From assembly GCA_030615625.1 (NCBI GenBank), contig JAUWYX010000001.1:224574-288573 (forward strand): a DNA stretch of 64,000 nucleotides, read 5' to 3'. The notes below the pieces were generated by a model. It did no database searches. It was not told the origin of the DNA and saw nothing but the letters and a program-made list of their open reading frames with translations. This document shows, piece after piece, positions 26,827-36,652 of this stretch; position 1 is the first letter of the stretch, and each line of letters begins with the position of its first letter. Source of the DNA: Dehalococcoidia bacterium. Its GTDB lineage: Bacteria > Chloroflexota > Dehalococcoidia > GIF9 > AB-539-J10. The position numbers and the translations under genes were made by a program.

Positions 26827-27714
26827 ATGGTCATTATTGGAGAAAACATACATGTCATAGCCCAGGCAGTTTCCACAGCGATAAGGGAGAAAGATGCCAA
26901 AGTAATCCAGGATTTAGCTAAAGCCCAATCTGAAGCTGGAGCCGATTATATTGACTTGAATGTTGGCCCCATGAAAAAAGACACCGAAGAGACCATGCAA
27001 TGGTTGGTCAACGCAGTTCAGGAGGTTACTGATTTACATTTGTCCATAGATACCCTGAATCCTGTGGCTATGGAGGTAGGTCTAAAAGCCTGCCAGAAGA
27101 GACCTTTGCTTAACTCTGCTTCGGGGAAGACTGACTCCAAAGAGAAAATGCTTCCCTTAGCTCAAAAATATAACTGCGATGTTGTGATTTCGGTGATGAC
27201 AGATAAAGGGATGCCCCCGGATGTTGAGTCCAAGATAGAGAGTATTATGGACACGGTGGCCTATGCCAATGAATTGGGGATTCCTAACGAGGACATCTGG
27301 GTTGACCCCATACTCCTCCCCATCAGCACCGCTGGAGAGGGACAAAGGTTCACTGTGCTAAATCTAGAATTTATCAAAATACTTGAGGATGTTTTACCTG
27401 GAGTTAAATCAACAGTAGGGCTTTCCAATACATCCAATGGTGTACCAGACCAGCTTAGGCCGCTTCTTAACCGCACCTACGCAGTTATGCTGGGTAAGAA
27501 CGGACTCTATTCAGCCATCGCTGACCCGCTGGACAAAGAGCTTATGAGGTTGATCAAGGGGGAGATGACGGGAATTGCCGAGCTTATTTATAAGACCATG
27601 GACGTGGAGGATATAGACCTCTCCTCCCTATCTCAAAAGGAAGTTGAGTACGTTAAAACAGCCAAGGTCCTTATGGCAGAAACCTTGTACTCCGATGCCT
27701 GGCTTGAAAGTTAA
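26827..27714 (+). CDS. acsE: 5-methyltetrahydrofolate:corrinoid/iron-sulfur protein methyltransferase
   Basis: Transfers the methyl group from methyl-THF to the cobalt of the corrinoid iron-sulfur protein, linking the methyl branch to acetyl-CoA synthesis. A 295-aa pterin-binding TIM barrel: MVIIGENIHVI, GADYIDLNVGP, LSIDTLNP, and the Asn-bearing VGLSNTSNGVP loop used for pterin protonation in the family. First gene of the operon, with GGAGGT upstream. It is followed after 12 bases by acsD. Confidence 0.95.
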   Translation: MVIIGENIHVIAQAVSTAIREKDAKVIQDLAKAQSEAGADYIDLNVGPMKKDTEETMQWLVNAVQEVTDLHLSIDTLNPVAMEVGLKACQKRPLLNSASGKTDSKEKMLPLAQKYNCDVVISVMTDKGMPPDVESKIESIMDTVAYANELGIPNEDIWVDPILLPISTAGEGQRFTVLNLEFIKILEDVLPGVKSTVGLSNTSNGVPDQLRPLLNRTYAVMLGKNGLYSAIADPLDKELMRLIKGEMTGIAELIYKTMDVEDIDLSSLSQKEVEYVKTAKVLMAETLYSDAWLES

Positions 27715-27726
27715 GGAGGGTAAAGA

Positions 27727-28632
27727 ATGGAATATAAAGCACCAGTTGAAGCGTATACTGGGGTAGTTAGAGAGGTAATTATCGGGAAGGGAAAGAAGAG
27801 CTTGAAGATTGGGGGAGAGAATATTCTCCCTCTTCATTTTTTTGACCAGGGATCAAATCCCAATCCGGCAAAGTTTGCCCTGGAAGTTCTTGATATGGAA
27901 CCTCAGGATTGGCCAAAGCATGCAGTTGAGCCCTTCCAGGATGTAATTTCTGACCCGGTTAGCTGGGCTAAGAAATGCCAGGGCTTTGCTGTGGATGCCG
28001 TTTCACTTTTCCTTATGAGTACCGACCCAGCGGTCAAAAATGCTCCTGCTGACAAAGCAGCGGCATTGGCAAAAGAAGTGGCCGAGGCTATAGATGTGCC
28101 TTTAATTGTCTACGGCTCCGGAGACGAGAAGAAAGATGCTGAGGTTCTTCCCAAGGTGGCTGAAGTATGCGATGGAATGAACCTCCTTATAGGCCCGGCG
28201 CTTAAGGAAAATTACGAAGTGGTGGGTAGAGCAATTCTGGATCATGGGCATACGGCTATTGCTCAAAGTCCTCTTGATATCAATTTGCTTAAGGAGTTGA
28301 ATGTCAAGCTCAGTAAGTTCTTTCCCTCAGATAGGATTGTGATCGACTCCTTATCTTCTGCGTTGGGCTACGGTATGGAATATAGTTTCTCCTTGATCGA
28401 GCGGGTAAAACAGATTGGAGTTATCACCAAAGACAGTATGACCATGATGCCGATTATTGCCAATCTTGGTGTGGAGTGCTGGAAGACAAAACAGGCTAAG
28501 GAAAACAAGGAACAAGGATTGCTTTGGGAAGGAATAACAGCGCTATCGCTTTTACTGGCTGGGGCAAATATCCTTGTCTTAAGGCATCCCGAGACCTTGA
28601 AATTAATAAAGGAAACGATAGAAGCGAGGTGA
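27727..28632 (+). CDS. acsD: Corrinoid/iron-sulfur protein small subunit
   Basis: TIM-barrel subunit (301 aa; CdhD-like) that pairs with AcsC to form the methyl-carrying corrinoid protein. Recognisable segments include GGENILPLHFFDQGSNPNP near the N-terminus, the DAVSLFLMSTDP strand and the ALGYGMEYSFSLIERVKQ helix. It has SD AAGGAGG and is separated from cdhA by only 3 bases, so translation is tightly coupled. acsC, its partner, is three genes downstream rather than adjacent. Confidence 0.94.
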   Translation: MEYKAPVEAYTGVVREVIIGKGKKSLKIGGENILPLHFFDQGSNPNPAKFALEVLDMEPQDWPKHAVEPFQDVISDPVSWAKKCQGFAVDAVSLFLMSTDPAVKNAPADKAAALAKEVAEAIDVPLIVYGSGDEKKDAEVLPKVAEVCDGMNLLIGPALKENYEVVGRAILDHGHTAIAQSPLDINLLKELNVKLSKFFPSDRIVIDSLSSALGYGMEYSFSLIERVKQIGVITKDSMTMMPIIANLGVECWKTKQAKENKEQGLLWEGITALSLLLAGANILVLRHPETLKLIKETIEAR

Positions 28633-28635
28633 AGA

Positions 28636-30942
28636 ATGGCAGAAGTAAAAGGAATAACGCGGAAATTAAAAGAAATTCATGAGAAGATAAAAGCAGAGAT
28701 TCCCTGGGAGCCAGTAGGTCCCACCCCGATGCCTGAAATTCCCGACCTCAGAAATTGGGACATGAGGTTATTGAAAACATATGCGCCTTTTTATGCGCCA
28801 TTCTGTGATTTATGTTGCTTCTGTACCTATGGCAAATGTGATCTCACCGAGACAAGGAGAGGGGCCTGCGGTATTGATATAGGCACTCAGCAGGCAAGAT
28901 GGGTGCTTTTGGCTTGTTTGATGGGATGTTCCGCTCATAGTGCCCATGCCGGGCATATCCTGGAATTCCTGATTGAAAGGCACGGTCCGGATAAGAAGAT
29001 AGATTTAGGCGGATCGATCAATATCGAAGCACCGCACATAAGGACAGTTGTGGGCTTAAAGCCTGAGACTTTGGGTGACCTTGTAATAGCCATAGAATAT
29101 GTCTACAAAGAGATTACCCATCTTCTGGATTCCACTAACATGGGGCAGGAAGGGAGCTGCTTGGATTACGAATCGAAAGCTCTTCATGCTGGAATGCTGG
29201 ACCATGTAGGCATGGAAGTGGCTGATATTGCTCAGATTGTGGGATTCAATTACCCCACTTCAGTTGCTGATACACCCCTGATAGATTTGGGGTGGGCGGC
29301 AGTGGACAAAAGCAAGCCGGTAATCCTGTTTGTGGGGCATAATCCAGCTACTTCTACCGTAGTCATTGATTACCTCCGAGAGAATAATCTTTATGACCAG
29401 GTTGAAGTCTGCGGCGTCTGTTGCACTGCTCTGGAGACAAGTAGGTATTCTGATAGGGCCAAAGTTGTTGGTCCTTTTTCCCGGCAGCTTTTCTTCATCA
29501 GAAGTGGCATTGCCGATGTGATAATGACCGATGAGCAATGCATTAGGACTGATATGCCAATAGAGGCATCTAAGGCTGGGTCAGCGCTCATAGCTACCCT
29601 GGACAAGGTTATGTATGGACTTGAAGATGCCTCTGAGATGGATACTGAAGGCATAGTCAAACAGATGGTAGAGGATAAGAAGCATTTTGCCATCCTTGAC
29701 CCTCGAAAGGCAGCCGAGGTAGCGGCTAAGGTTGCCATGGAAATTGCTCCTCAGAGGAGAAAAGAATGGCTAACGGAAGAAGAGGCCAAGGAATTGGCCA
29801 AGAATTGTAATGTCTGTGGCATGTGTGAGCAGGTATGCCCTAACCTTTTCAACATTGGCGCTGGTATAGCTGAGGTCGCCAAGGGCAATTTTGATCTGAT
29901 AAGGGAGCAATTCAATCTCTGTGTTGGCTGTGGAAAATGCGAGGCAGAATGTCCTCGCAAGATTCCCATCTTCAAGATAATGCAGGTAGCAGCGAGCATG
30001 GAAAGTTGGAAGGTGAGAGCTGGGCGTGGTCCGATTATGGATACGGAGATAAGGACTGTCGGGGCACCTATAACTCTGGGCACAATCCCAGGAGTAGTTG
30101 CCATTGTGGGCTGCTCGAACTTTCCTGACATTCGAGACATTGCCGAGATGGTGGACGAATTTGCCAAGAGAAAATACATCGTGGTTGTTTCGGGCTGCAG
30201 TAGTATGGTTGCCGGGATGTGGAAGGATGCCGATGGCAAGACAGTTTACGAGAAATACCCTCCTGACTTTGAAGGCGGCGGTGTAGTAAACGTTGGCTCC
30301 TGCGTTGCCAACAGTCATATCACCGGAGCGGCAATAAAAATAGCTAATATCTTCGCTGCACTTCCTTTAAGGGGGAATTACGAGGTAATGGCTGACTATG
30401 TTCTCAATCGCGTAGGCGCTGTGGGAGTAGCCTGGGGGGCATACTCACAGAAGGCTGCTTCCATCGCTACGGGCTGCAACCGATTGGGCATCCCGGTGAT
30501 ACTCGGACCTCATTCCTCCAAATATAGAAGGTTGTATCTCTCGAGAAAGGAAGAGGACGATTGGAGAGTCATGGATGCCCGGAAGAAGGAAATTGTGGAT
30601 ACTGGAGAACCTTCTCCTGAGCATCTGGCCTATGTATGTGAGACTAAAGAAAAAGCTATGGTGATGATTCCCAAGTTGTGCATAAGGAAGAATGATACCC
30701 CTCAGGGAAGGGCGATAAAATTAAACCATTACATCTCCCTACACAAGAAGTACATGGGGGGTGGTCTTCCTGAGGACATTCAACTCTTCGTGCGCAGGGA
30801 TCCTGATATTCCTCTTGTCTATAAGAAAGAGGTGAGGGCATATCTACAGGAAATCGGCTGGCAACCCAAAGAGCCTGTTGGACTGCCTACCTTTATTGGT
30901 ACTTACCCCAGTAAGGTTCCTGTGGATGCAGTGATACACTAG
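28636..30942 (+). CDS. cdhA: CO dehydrogenase subunit alpha of archaeal-type CODH/ACS
   Basis: Catalyses CO2/CO interconversion at a Ni-Fe-S C-cluster. 768 aa, the size of archaeal CdhA rather than bacterial AcsA/CooS. The N-terminal CDLCCFCTYGKC plus GACG segment binds B/D-type clusters. A two-[4Fe-4S] ferredoxin insert (CNVCGMCEQVCP and CVGCGKCEAECP, about residues 395-450) is characteristic of the archaeal subunit. Candidate C-cluster segments are present: GMLDHVGME, CGVCCTA, TDEQCIR, SGCSS, GSCVANSH. It is followed by the epsilon subunit gene cdhB, found only in this archaeal-type complex. Confidence 0.93.
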   Translation: MAEVKGITRKLKEIHEKIKAEIPWEPVGPTPMPEIPDLRNWDMRLLKTYAPFYAPFCDLCCFCTYGKCDLTETRRGACGIDIGTQQARWVLLACLMGCSAHSAHAGHILEFLIERHGPDKKIDLGGSINIEAPHIRTVVGLKPETLGDLVIAIEYVYKEITHLLDSTNMGQEGSCLDYESKALHAGMLDHVGMEVADIAQIVGFNYPTSVADTPLIDLGWAAVDKSKPVILFVGHNPATSTVVIDYLRENNLYDQVEVCGVCCTALETSRYSDRAKVVGPFSRQLFFIRSGIADVIMTDEQCIRTDMPIEASKAGSALIATLDKVMYGLEDASEMDTEGIVKQMVEDKKHFAILDPRKAAEVAAKVAMEIAPQRRKEWLTEEEAKELAKNCNVCGMCEQVCPNLFNIGAGIAEVAKGNFDLIREQFNLCVGCGKCEAECPRKIPIFKIMQVAASMESWKVRAGRGPIMDTEIRTVGAPITLGTIPGVVAIVGCSNFPDIRDIAEMVDEFAKRKYIVVVSGCSSMVAGMWKDADGKTVYEKYPPDFEGGGVVNVGSCVANSHITGAAIKIANIFAALPLRGNYEVMADYVLNRVGAVGVAWGAYSQKAASIATGCNRLGIPVILGPHSSKYRRLYLSRKEEDDWRVMDARKKEIVDTGEPSPEHLAYVCETKEKAMVMIPKLCIRKNDTPQGRAIKLNHYISLHKKYMGGGLPEDIQLFVRRDPDIPLVYKKEVRAYLQEIGWQPKEPVGLPTFIGTYPSKVPVDAVIH

Positions 30943-30974
30943 TGACAGGGAAAACGGGTTAAAAGGAGGAGAAA

Positions 30975-31526
30975 ATGAGTGCAGTAATACCATATCATAG
31001 GGTAAATGTCTTAACCGGGCTAAAGTCAGCAAGGCTGATAGAAGATGCCCAAGAATATGCTGACTTGATACAAAAAGCAAGAAGGCCGCTTCTCATACTC
31101 GGCCCCCTTCTGCTGAAATGGTCGCTTGATGGAAAACTACTCATAGAGTATGCTCTGGAGATTGCTAAGGCTGCTAATATTCCTACATGCGCCACGGCTC
31201 AGGTCAGGGCGAAGATGGCGGAGCTGGGGGTAAAGCCGGATAGCTTCTATGATGTTGTGGAGATAATCAATGCCCTCAAGGATCCGAATTGGCGGGGGGT
31301 CAAGAAGGAAGGTAACCATGATTTGGTACTCTTCTTCGGTATAAGGAGCGATCTCGGAGAGCAGGGTCTCTCTGTGCTCAAACATTTTGCCCCTCACCTA
31401 AAAACCATGACGCTGTGCAAGTATTACTTCCCCCATGCAAATTATTCTCTTCCCAATTTCAGGAAAGATGAGCAATGGAAAGCATTCTTGGAAAGCTTAA
31501 TAGATAATTTAAAGAAAGGAGCATAA
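30975..31526 (+). CDS. cdhB: CODH/ACS epsilon subunit
   Basis: A 183-aa homologue of the archaeal ACDS epsilon subunit, which binds CdhA and has a nucleotide-binding-like fold of uncertain role (suggested to help electron transfer with FAD). The segment RRPLLILGPLLLKWSLDGKL and the closing YYFPHANYSLPNF motif are typical. SD AAGGAGG precedes ATG. Bacterial-type CODH/ACS lacks this subunit, so its presence supports an archaeal-type complex. Confidence 0.88.
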   Translation: MSAVIPYHRVNVLTGLKSARLIEDAQEYADLIQKARRPLLILGPLLLKWSLDGKLLIEYALEIAKAANIPTCATAQVRAKMAELGVKPDSFYDVVEIINALKDPNWRGVKKEGNHDLVLFFGIRSDLGEQGLSVLKHFAPHLKTMTLCKYYFPHANYSLPNFRKDEQWKAFLESLIDNLKKGA

Positions 31527-31529
31527 GAA

Positions 31530-32777
31530 ATGGAAGGCGAATTTCATGCAGATATGGGACCTCAGTATGAAGGCGAGGCGATAAGAAAGGAAGACCTATA
31601 CATCGAGTTCGGTGGGCCAAAAGCAGCACATAAGTTTGAATTAGCAACAGTTAAAAGTCTTGATGAAATAGAGAATGAGAAAGTCGAGATTATCGGCCCG
31701 GACATAGGTGATTTGAAACCTTACGATGAAGAGAAAGGCGGTGGTAGCTATCCTATTGCCGTTCTGATAGATGTTGCCGGAGGGGAACTGGATAAGGATG
31801 CCGAAGCAATCATCGAGAGAAGGATTCATATGTTCACTAACATGATTGAGGGCTGGTATCACATGAATCAAAGGCAGGATGTATGGATGAGGATAAGTAA
31901 AGACTGCTATAAAAAGGGCTTTAATTCCCTGCGGGAATTGGGAGAAATTTATATCTTGCTTTACACATCAGAGATGCCAATCATCGAGAGCATCCAAGTC
32001 ACTATTATCACCGATGAAAAAAAGATAGAGGAGCTTCTTCCCCACGCTTTGGAAGTTTATGCCGCCAGGGATGAACGGGCAAGGACCTTGAATGATGAGG
32101 ATGTGGATACTTTCTACGGCTGTGTTCTATGCCAGAGCTTCGCCCCAACCCATATCTCTATCATAACTCCCAATAGAATTGCCAACTGTGGAGCGATAAA
32201 CTGGTTTGACGGCAGAGCTGCTGCCAAGATTGACCCTGATGGGCCCATATTTGCCGTACCAAAGGGGGAGCTTATAGATGCTATAAAAGGTGAATATTCA
32301 GGGGTGAATACAATTGAAGCTGAAAAGTCTCTGGGAAACTACGATAGAGTTTATCTCTATAGTGCATTTGAGCACCCCCATACATCTTGTGGCTGTTTCG
32401 AAGCAATTGTATATTACATTCCTGAAACGGATGCCTTTGGAGTAGTGCACAGAGAGTTCAAGGGCGAAACTGTAGTTGGAGAAACATTTTCCCACATGGC
32501 TGGTGAAACTTCCGGAGGTAAACAAATAGAAGGAAGATTAGGAACTGGACTGGAGCAACTAAGGTCTTCCAAATTCATCCAGGCGGATGGTGGTCTGGCC
32601 AGGATAGTGTGGATGCCCAAGGAGTTAAAGGAAAGGTTTAAAGATGTCCTGGAAAAGAAAGAACTCTACGATAAAATAGCCACAGAAGAAGATGTTAAGA
32701 ACGTGGATGAGCTTCTAGAGTTCTTAGAAAAGGTAGGACATCCTTGGATAAAAGGGGAGGTAGAGCTCCCAACATAA
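31530..32777 (+). CDS. cdhC: Acetyl-CoA synthase beta subunit (CdhC/AcsB C-terminal type)
   Basis: Joins methyl, CO and CoA at the Ni-Ni-[4Fe-4S] A-cluster. 415 aa, the short archaeal form lacking the CO-channel N-terminal domain of bacterial AcsB. A-cluster motifs: YGCVLCQSFAPTHIS at about residues 195-210, ANCGAINW, and CGCFEA. In characterised enzymes the pattern is CxxC-x8-C-x9-C plus CGC; here the spacing is exact but the third position is Ser (TCT, 32157-32159, residue 210). All other ligand Cys are present. Whether Ser ligates iron or this is an error is open. It starts 3 bases after cdhB. Confidence 0.94.
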   Translation: MEGEFHADMGPQYEGEAIRKEDLYIEFGGPKAAHKFELATVKSLDEIENEKVEIIGPDIGDLKPYDEEKGGGSYPIAVLIDVAGGELDKDAEAIIERRIHMFTNMIEGWYHMNQRQDVWMRISKDCYKKGFNSLRELGEIYILLYTSEMPIIESIQVTIITDEKKIEELLPHALEVYAARDERARTLNDEDVDTFYGCVLCQSFAPTHISIITPNRIANCGAINWFDGRAAAKIDPDGPIFAVPKGELIDAIKGEYSGVNTIEAEKSLGNYDRVYLYSAFEHPHTSCGCFEAIVYYIPETDAFGVVHREFKGETVVGETFSHMAGETSGGKQIEGRLGTGLEQLRSSKFIQADGGLARIVWMPKELKERFKDVLEKKELYDKIATEEDVKNVDELLEFLEKVGHPWIKGEVELPT

Positions 32778-32842
32778 ATACAAGAGGGAATTAAAAAATG
32801 AAATTCATAATCCTATCTCAGTTTTAATTGAGGAGGTTTGTT

Positions 32843-34207
32843 ATGCCAATTGCAGGTTCTGAGATTGTAAAGATGCTTCCCGGAAAGAGACCGTGTAAGG
32901 ACTGTGGCTTCCCTACTTGTTTTGCTTTTGCCATGAAGCTAGCGTCGGGTGGAGCTAGTGTGGATAAATGTCCTTACCTCTCCGAGGAGGTGAAAGCCAA
33001 ACTGCTGGATCTTCTGGCACCGCCGATAAAGCTTGTTACTATAGGCTCTGGGGAGAACGCCGTCAAAATCGGGAACGAAGAAGTGATATACCGACACGAG
33101 AAGACATTTGTCCATTCACCAGGCATTGCCCTCCTTATCTCAGACAAGGAAGACAAAGCCAAAATCGAGGAGAAAATAAAGAAGCTAAAGGAATTGCAGT
33201 TCCCCTGGGTTGGCGTAAATCTGGAGGCAGACCTCTTAGCACTTTATTTTGAATCGGGAGACAGGGACAGGTTTTTGGCTTTGGTGAAGAAAGTTTATGA
33301 TTCAACAGACCTGGGCATGGTCTTAATCTCAGAAGACATGGACGCCTTATTTGCTGCACGGGATATATGTGCGGATAGGCATCCACTTCTTTACCCCATA
33401 ACGAAGGAAAATATTGATGAGGCTATTCCAAAGATTAAAGCGAATCTTACTCCTGTTGGCCTTCGTGGGGGGAGTATTGAAGAACTTGTTTCTCTAACTA
33501 CCAAGTTAAAAGATGCTGGGATTGAGGAACTGGTCTTAGACCCGGGTTCTAAAAATTTACTGGAGGCGATAAGAGACCAGACTTTTATCAGGAAGGCAGC
33601 GCTAAAGCAAGGTTTCAGGCCTCTTGGCTATCCCACTATTGCCTTTCCTTGCTTCATGGCCAAAGATGGGCTGAAGGAAATGCTAGTGGGCTCGGCATTT
33701 ATAAATAAATGGGCTGGCATTATTGTCTTTTCTGATTTCGACCAATATTCCCTGCTTCCTCTTTTAGTTCAACGGCTTAACATCTATACCGATCCTCGTT
33801 TTCCCATGGCAGTAGAGGAGAAGTATTACGAAGTGGGAGAACCCGATGAATCCTCCCCGGTCCTTGTCACTTCAAACTGGGCTTTGACCTATTTCCTTGT
33901 CTCATCAGCTGTTGAGGCTACCAAGGTTCCCGCCTACATTTGTGTTAAGGACTCAGAAGGACTTGGTGTCCTCACTGCCTGGGCAGCAGGTAAGTTTAGC
34001 GGCGATTCCGTAGGAACATTTATCAAGAAATGTGGCATTGAGGATAAGGTGAAACATAGAAAGCTAATTATCCCGGGGAAAGTGGCCAGAATCAAAGGTG
34101 AGCTTGAAGATGCTCTGAACCTTAAGTGGGAGATAATAATCGGTCCCCGGGAAACGACAGGAATAGGAGCTTTCCTGCCTGGATTTGCTAAGCAACTTAA
34201 AGGATGA
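32843..34207 (+). CDS. acsC: Corrinoid/iron-sulfur protein large subunit
   Basis: 454 aa (CdhE/gamma). The N-terminal [4Fe-4S] domain has GKRPCKDCGFPTC and DKCPYLS; a TIM-barrel middle and C-terminal B12-binding domain follow (GLGVLTAWAAGKFSGD near residue 390). The cluster activates Co to Co(I) for methyl transfer. The start is ATG 32843 (SD AGGAGG, 32831-32836), not TTG 32828, which overlaps that SD. Its stop overlaps the NuoE-like start (ATGA), so the two are translationally coupled. Confidence 0.95.
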   Translation: MPIAGSEIVKMLPGKRPCKDCGFPTCFAFAMKLASGGASVDKCPYLSEEVKAKLLDLLAPPIKLVTIGSGENAVKIGNEEVIYRHEKTFVHSPGIALLISDKEDKAKIEEKIKKLKELQFPWVGVNLEADLLALYFESGDRDRFLALVKKVYDSTDLGMVLISEDMDALFAARDICADRHPLLYPITKENIDEAIPKIKANLTPVGLRGGSIEELVSLTTKLKDAGIEELVLDPGSKNLLEAIRDQTFIRKAALKQGFRPLGYPTIAFPCFMAKDGLKEMLVGSAFINKWAGIIVFSDFDQYSLLPLLVQRLNIYTDPRFPMAVEEKYYEVGEPDESSPVLVTSNWALTYFLVSSAVEATKVPAYICVKDSEGLGVLTAWAAGKFSGDSVGTFIKKCGIEDKVKHRKLIIPGKVARIKGELEDALNLKWEIIIGPRETTGIGAFLPGFAKQLKG

Positions 34208-34695
34208 TTACAGAGGAGCAAGCTAGCCAAGCAGTAGCTGAGATTTTAAGCTCGCATAAAAAAGAGAGGAAAAACTTAATCCCACTATTGCAAGAAGTCC
34301 AGACAAGCCTGGGGTATCTCCCCGAGGAAGCGATGCAAAAAATTGCTGGCTTCTTGGAGATGCCAGCAGTTGAGGTTTGGGGGGTTGCTACCTTCTATAA
34401 TCAGTTTCGCTTTGTTCCGTTAGGAAAATACCACACTGTGGTTTGTATGGGGACTGCCTGTCACTTAGCGGGAGGTAGACTTATTTTGGAGGCCCTGGAG
34501 CGTGAATTAGATATCAAAGTAGGCGAGACTGACGAGGATGATAACTTTAGCTTGGAAAGGGTCGCTTGTATTGGGTGCTGCATGCTGGCTCCCGTCATAG
34601 TAATAAAGGATAAAATTCATCCTAAGCTGACGCCTTTTAAGGTGGAAGAGGCTTTGATACCGTATAAGCAAGAAGCTCAGAGCGAGGAGAGTTGA
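34204..34695 (+). CDS. NuoE-like [2Fe-2S] thioredoxin-fold subunit
   Basis: A 163-aa electron-transfer subunit. An N-terminal helical bundle (LIPLLQEVQTSLGYLPEEAM) is followed by a thioredoxin-fold [2Fe-2S] domain with CMGTACH and CIGCCM. With the following NuoF-like flavoprotein and the large formate dehydrogenase downstream it probably forms an NAD(P)-linked, possibly electron-bifurcating formate dehydrogenase complex, as in HylA/HndA/NuoE-type modules. It overlaps acsC by 4 bases, so it is expressed with CODH/ACS. Confidence 0.9.
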   Translation: MITEEQASQAVAEILSSHKKERKNLIPLLQEVQTSLGYLPEEAMQKIAGFLEMPAVEVWGVATFYNQFRFVPLGKYHTVVCMGTACHLAGGRLILEALERELDIKVGETDEDDNFSLERVACIGCCMLAPVIVIKDKIHPKLTPFKVEEALIPYKQEAQSEES

Positions 34696-34738
34696 GACAG
34701 AGCTCCTACCCCACTCTCTCTATCACTGTCTCTATCTT

Positions 34739-36652
34739 GTGTTTAACATGACTTTCGAGGAAATTAGTAATAAAGCGAAGTCGGAATGGGAAGCTCTGCA
34801 GAAGGGCAGCTATATCCTTGTCGGCACAGCTACTTGTGGTCGGGCAGCCGGAGCCTTGGATGTGGTTGACGCCTTTAAAAAAGAGCTAACACGGCAAGGT
34901 CTGGAGGTCCCGATTATCCAGGTTGGCTGCATAGAGCTATGCTATGCCGATCCCTTTGTTACTATATCCAAGCCTGACTCTCTTCGTGTCGTGTATCACA
35001 ATGTAACTCCGGAGATTGTGCCTCGCCTTGTGGAAGGTTATGTTGCCGGCGATGACCCTTGCCTTGAGCTTGCCTTAGGCACACTTGAAGGAGGCGGTGA
35101 CGAAGGTGTTTACATTCCAGAACTTCCCCGGTTTGAACATGAGCTTCGTCTTATACTTGGCCGCTGTGGCTACATCGATCCTGAGAATATAAACCATTAC
35201 ATCGCCAATGGTGGCTATAGCGGTCTGGAGAAAGCGTTAAAGATGCCGCCTGCGAAGATAATTGGGGAGCTGAAGAAATCTGGGCTGCGAGGGCGGGGAG
35301 GGGCTGGATTTCCTACCCATCGGAAGTGGGAGCTATGCCATAAGGCTAGAAGCACACCAAAATATGTCATATGTAATGCTGATGAAGGAGACCCCGGTGC
35401 TTTTATGGACCGAGTCATTTTGGAAAGCGACCCGCATCAAATTATCGAGGGTATGATTATTGCCGGCTATGCCATAGGTGCAGAGCAAGGCTATATCTAT
35501 ATCCGTGCCGAATATCCTTTAGCTATTGAGCGTATTCAAATTGCCTTAAAGCAAGCGAAGGAATTGGGTTTTCTGGGAGACAATATCTTAGGCGGTGACT
35601 TCGGGTTTCACATTGAGATAGCAGCTGGGGCTGGTGCTTTTGTCTCTGGTGAGGAAACAGCACTGATAGCGGCTGTTGAGGGGAAAATGAGCACGCCTAG
35701 ATCTAGGCCACCTTATCCTGCCGAGCTTGGATTGTGGAATAAGCCTACTCTGTTAAACAATGTGAAGACCTTTGCTTATGTTCCTTTGGTAATTGAGCGA
35801 GGGGGGGATTGGTTTGCCTCCATTGGCACTGAGGGAAGCAAAGGCACGGCAGTGTTTACTCTGGCAGGTAAAGTAGCCAATTCGGGATTGGCCGAAGTGC
35901 CTATGGGAACAACACTTAGCGAGCTTATTTATGATATCGGTGGTGGAATTGCTAAAGATAAACAGTTTAAAGCAGTACAGATAGGAGGACCCTCAGGGGG
36001 CTGTCTCCCCGAGACTTTGCTTGATATCCCTATCGATTATGATTCCCTTCGAGAGGCTGGCTCGATGATGGGCTCAGGGGGTATGATTGTCATGGATGAG
36101 GATAACTGCATGGTCGACGTTGCGAGGTTTTTTCTTGATTTCTCTACAAGGGAATCCTGTGGAAAATGCACTATGTGTCGCCTAGGGACTTTGCAGATGC
36201 TACGCATTTTGGAGGACATCACGGCTGGTCGAGGCAAAATAGAGGATATTGACCTTCTCCTCGCATTAGCTGAGGATGTCAAGATAGGTTCGCTTTGTGG
36301 CTTGGGAAAAACAGCTCCTAATCCTGTCCTCACAACCCTGCGCTATTTCCGAGATGAATACGAAGCTCATGTCCTGGAGAAGCGCTGCCCCGCCAGAGTA
36401 TGTCCCGAACTCACTGTGTATTATATCCTTCCAGACAAGTGCGATAGAGCCTGTGAGCATTGTGTTTTGACCTGTCCCACAGAAGCAATTAAGGGAGGTA
36501 AAGGGGAAGTTAAAATCATAGACCAGGAAAAGTGCTCTAAGTGTGGTACATGCCTGGAAGTCTGCCCTCCCGAGTATAATGCAGTGGCGAAGCTATCGCC
36601 TGTTAGCTTGCTGCCTTCTCCACATTTGTCTGAAAAGAGAGCAAGAAAATGA
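34739..36652 (+). CDS. NuoF-like NAD(P)H/FMN oxidoreductase subunit with extra Fe-S domains
   Basis: A 637-aa flavoprotein (start GTG 34739 or ATG 34748; no strong SD). Residues 20-110 are a thioredoxin-like [2Fe-2S] domain (TATCGRAAG, VGCIELCYADP). Residues 150-560 are the NuoF core with GRGGAGFPTHRKWELC and CNADEGDPGAFMDR for FMN/NADH, an SLBB segment and ESCGKCTMCRLGT for the N3-type [4Fe-4S]. The C-terminus adds two ferredoxin-type clusters (CDRACEHCVLTCP, CSKCGTCLEVCP). This is the HydB/HndC/HylB-type architecture of bifurcating dehydrogenases. The gene overlaps cooC by 4 bases. Confidence 0.92.
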   Translation: MFNMTFEEISNKAKSEWEALQKGSYILVGTATCGRAAGALDVVDAFKKELTRQGLEVPIIQVGCIELCYADPFVTISKPDSLRVVYHNVTPEIVPRLVEGYVAGDDPCLELALGTLEGGGDEGVYIPELPRFEHELRLILGRCGYIDPENINHYIANGGYSGLEKALKMPPAKIIGELKKSGLRGRGGAGFPTHRKWELCHKARSTPKYVICNADEGDPGAFMDRVILESDPHQIIEGMIIAGYAIGAEQGYIYIRAEYPLAIERIQIALKQAKELGFLGDNILGGDFGFHIEIAAGAGAFVSGEETALIAAVEGKMSTPRSRPPYPAELGLWNKPTLLNNVKTFAYVPLVIERGGDWFASIGTEGSKGTAVFTLAGKVANSGLAEVPMGTTLSELIYDIGGGIAKDKQFKAVQIGGPSGGCLPETLLDIPIDYDSLREAGSMMGSGGMIVMDEDNCMVDVARFFLDFSTRESCGKCTMCRLGTLQMLRILEDITAGRGKIEDIDLLLALAEDVKIGSLCGLGKTAPNPVLTTLRYFRDEYEAHVLEKRCPARVCPELTVYYILPDKCDRACEHCVLTCPTEAIKGGKGEVKIIDQEKCSKCGTCLEVCPPEYNAVAKLSPVSLLPSPHLSEKRARK

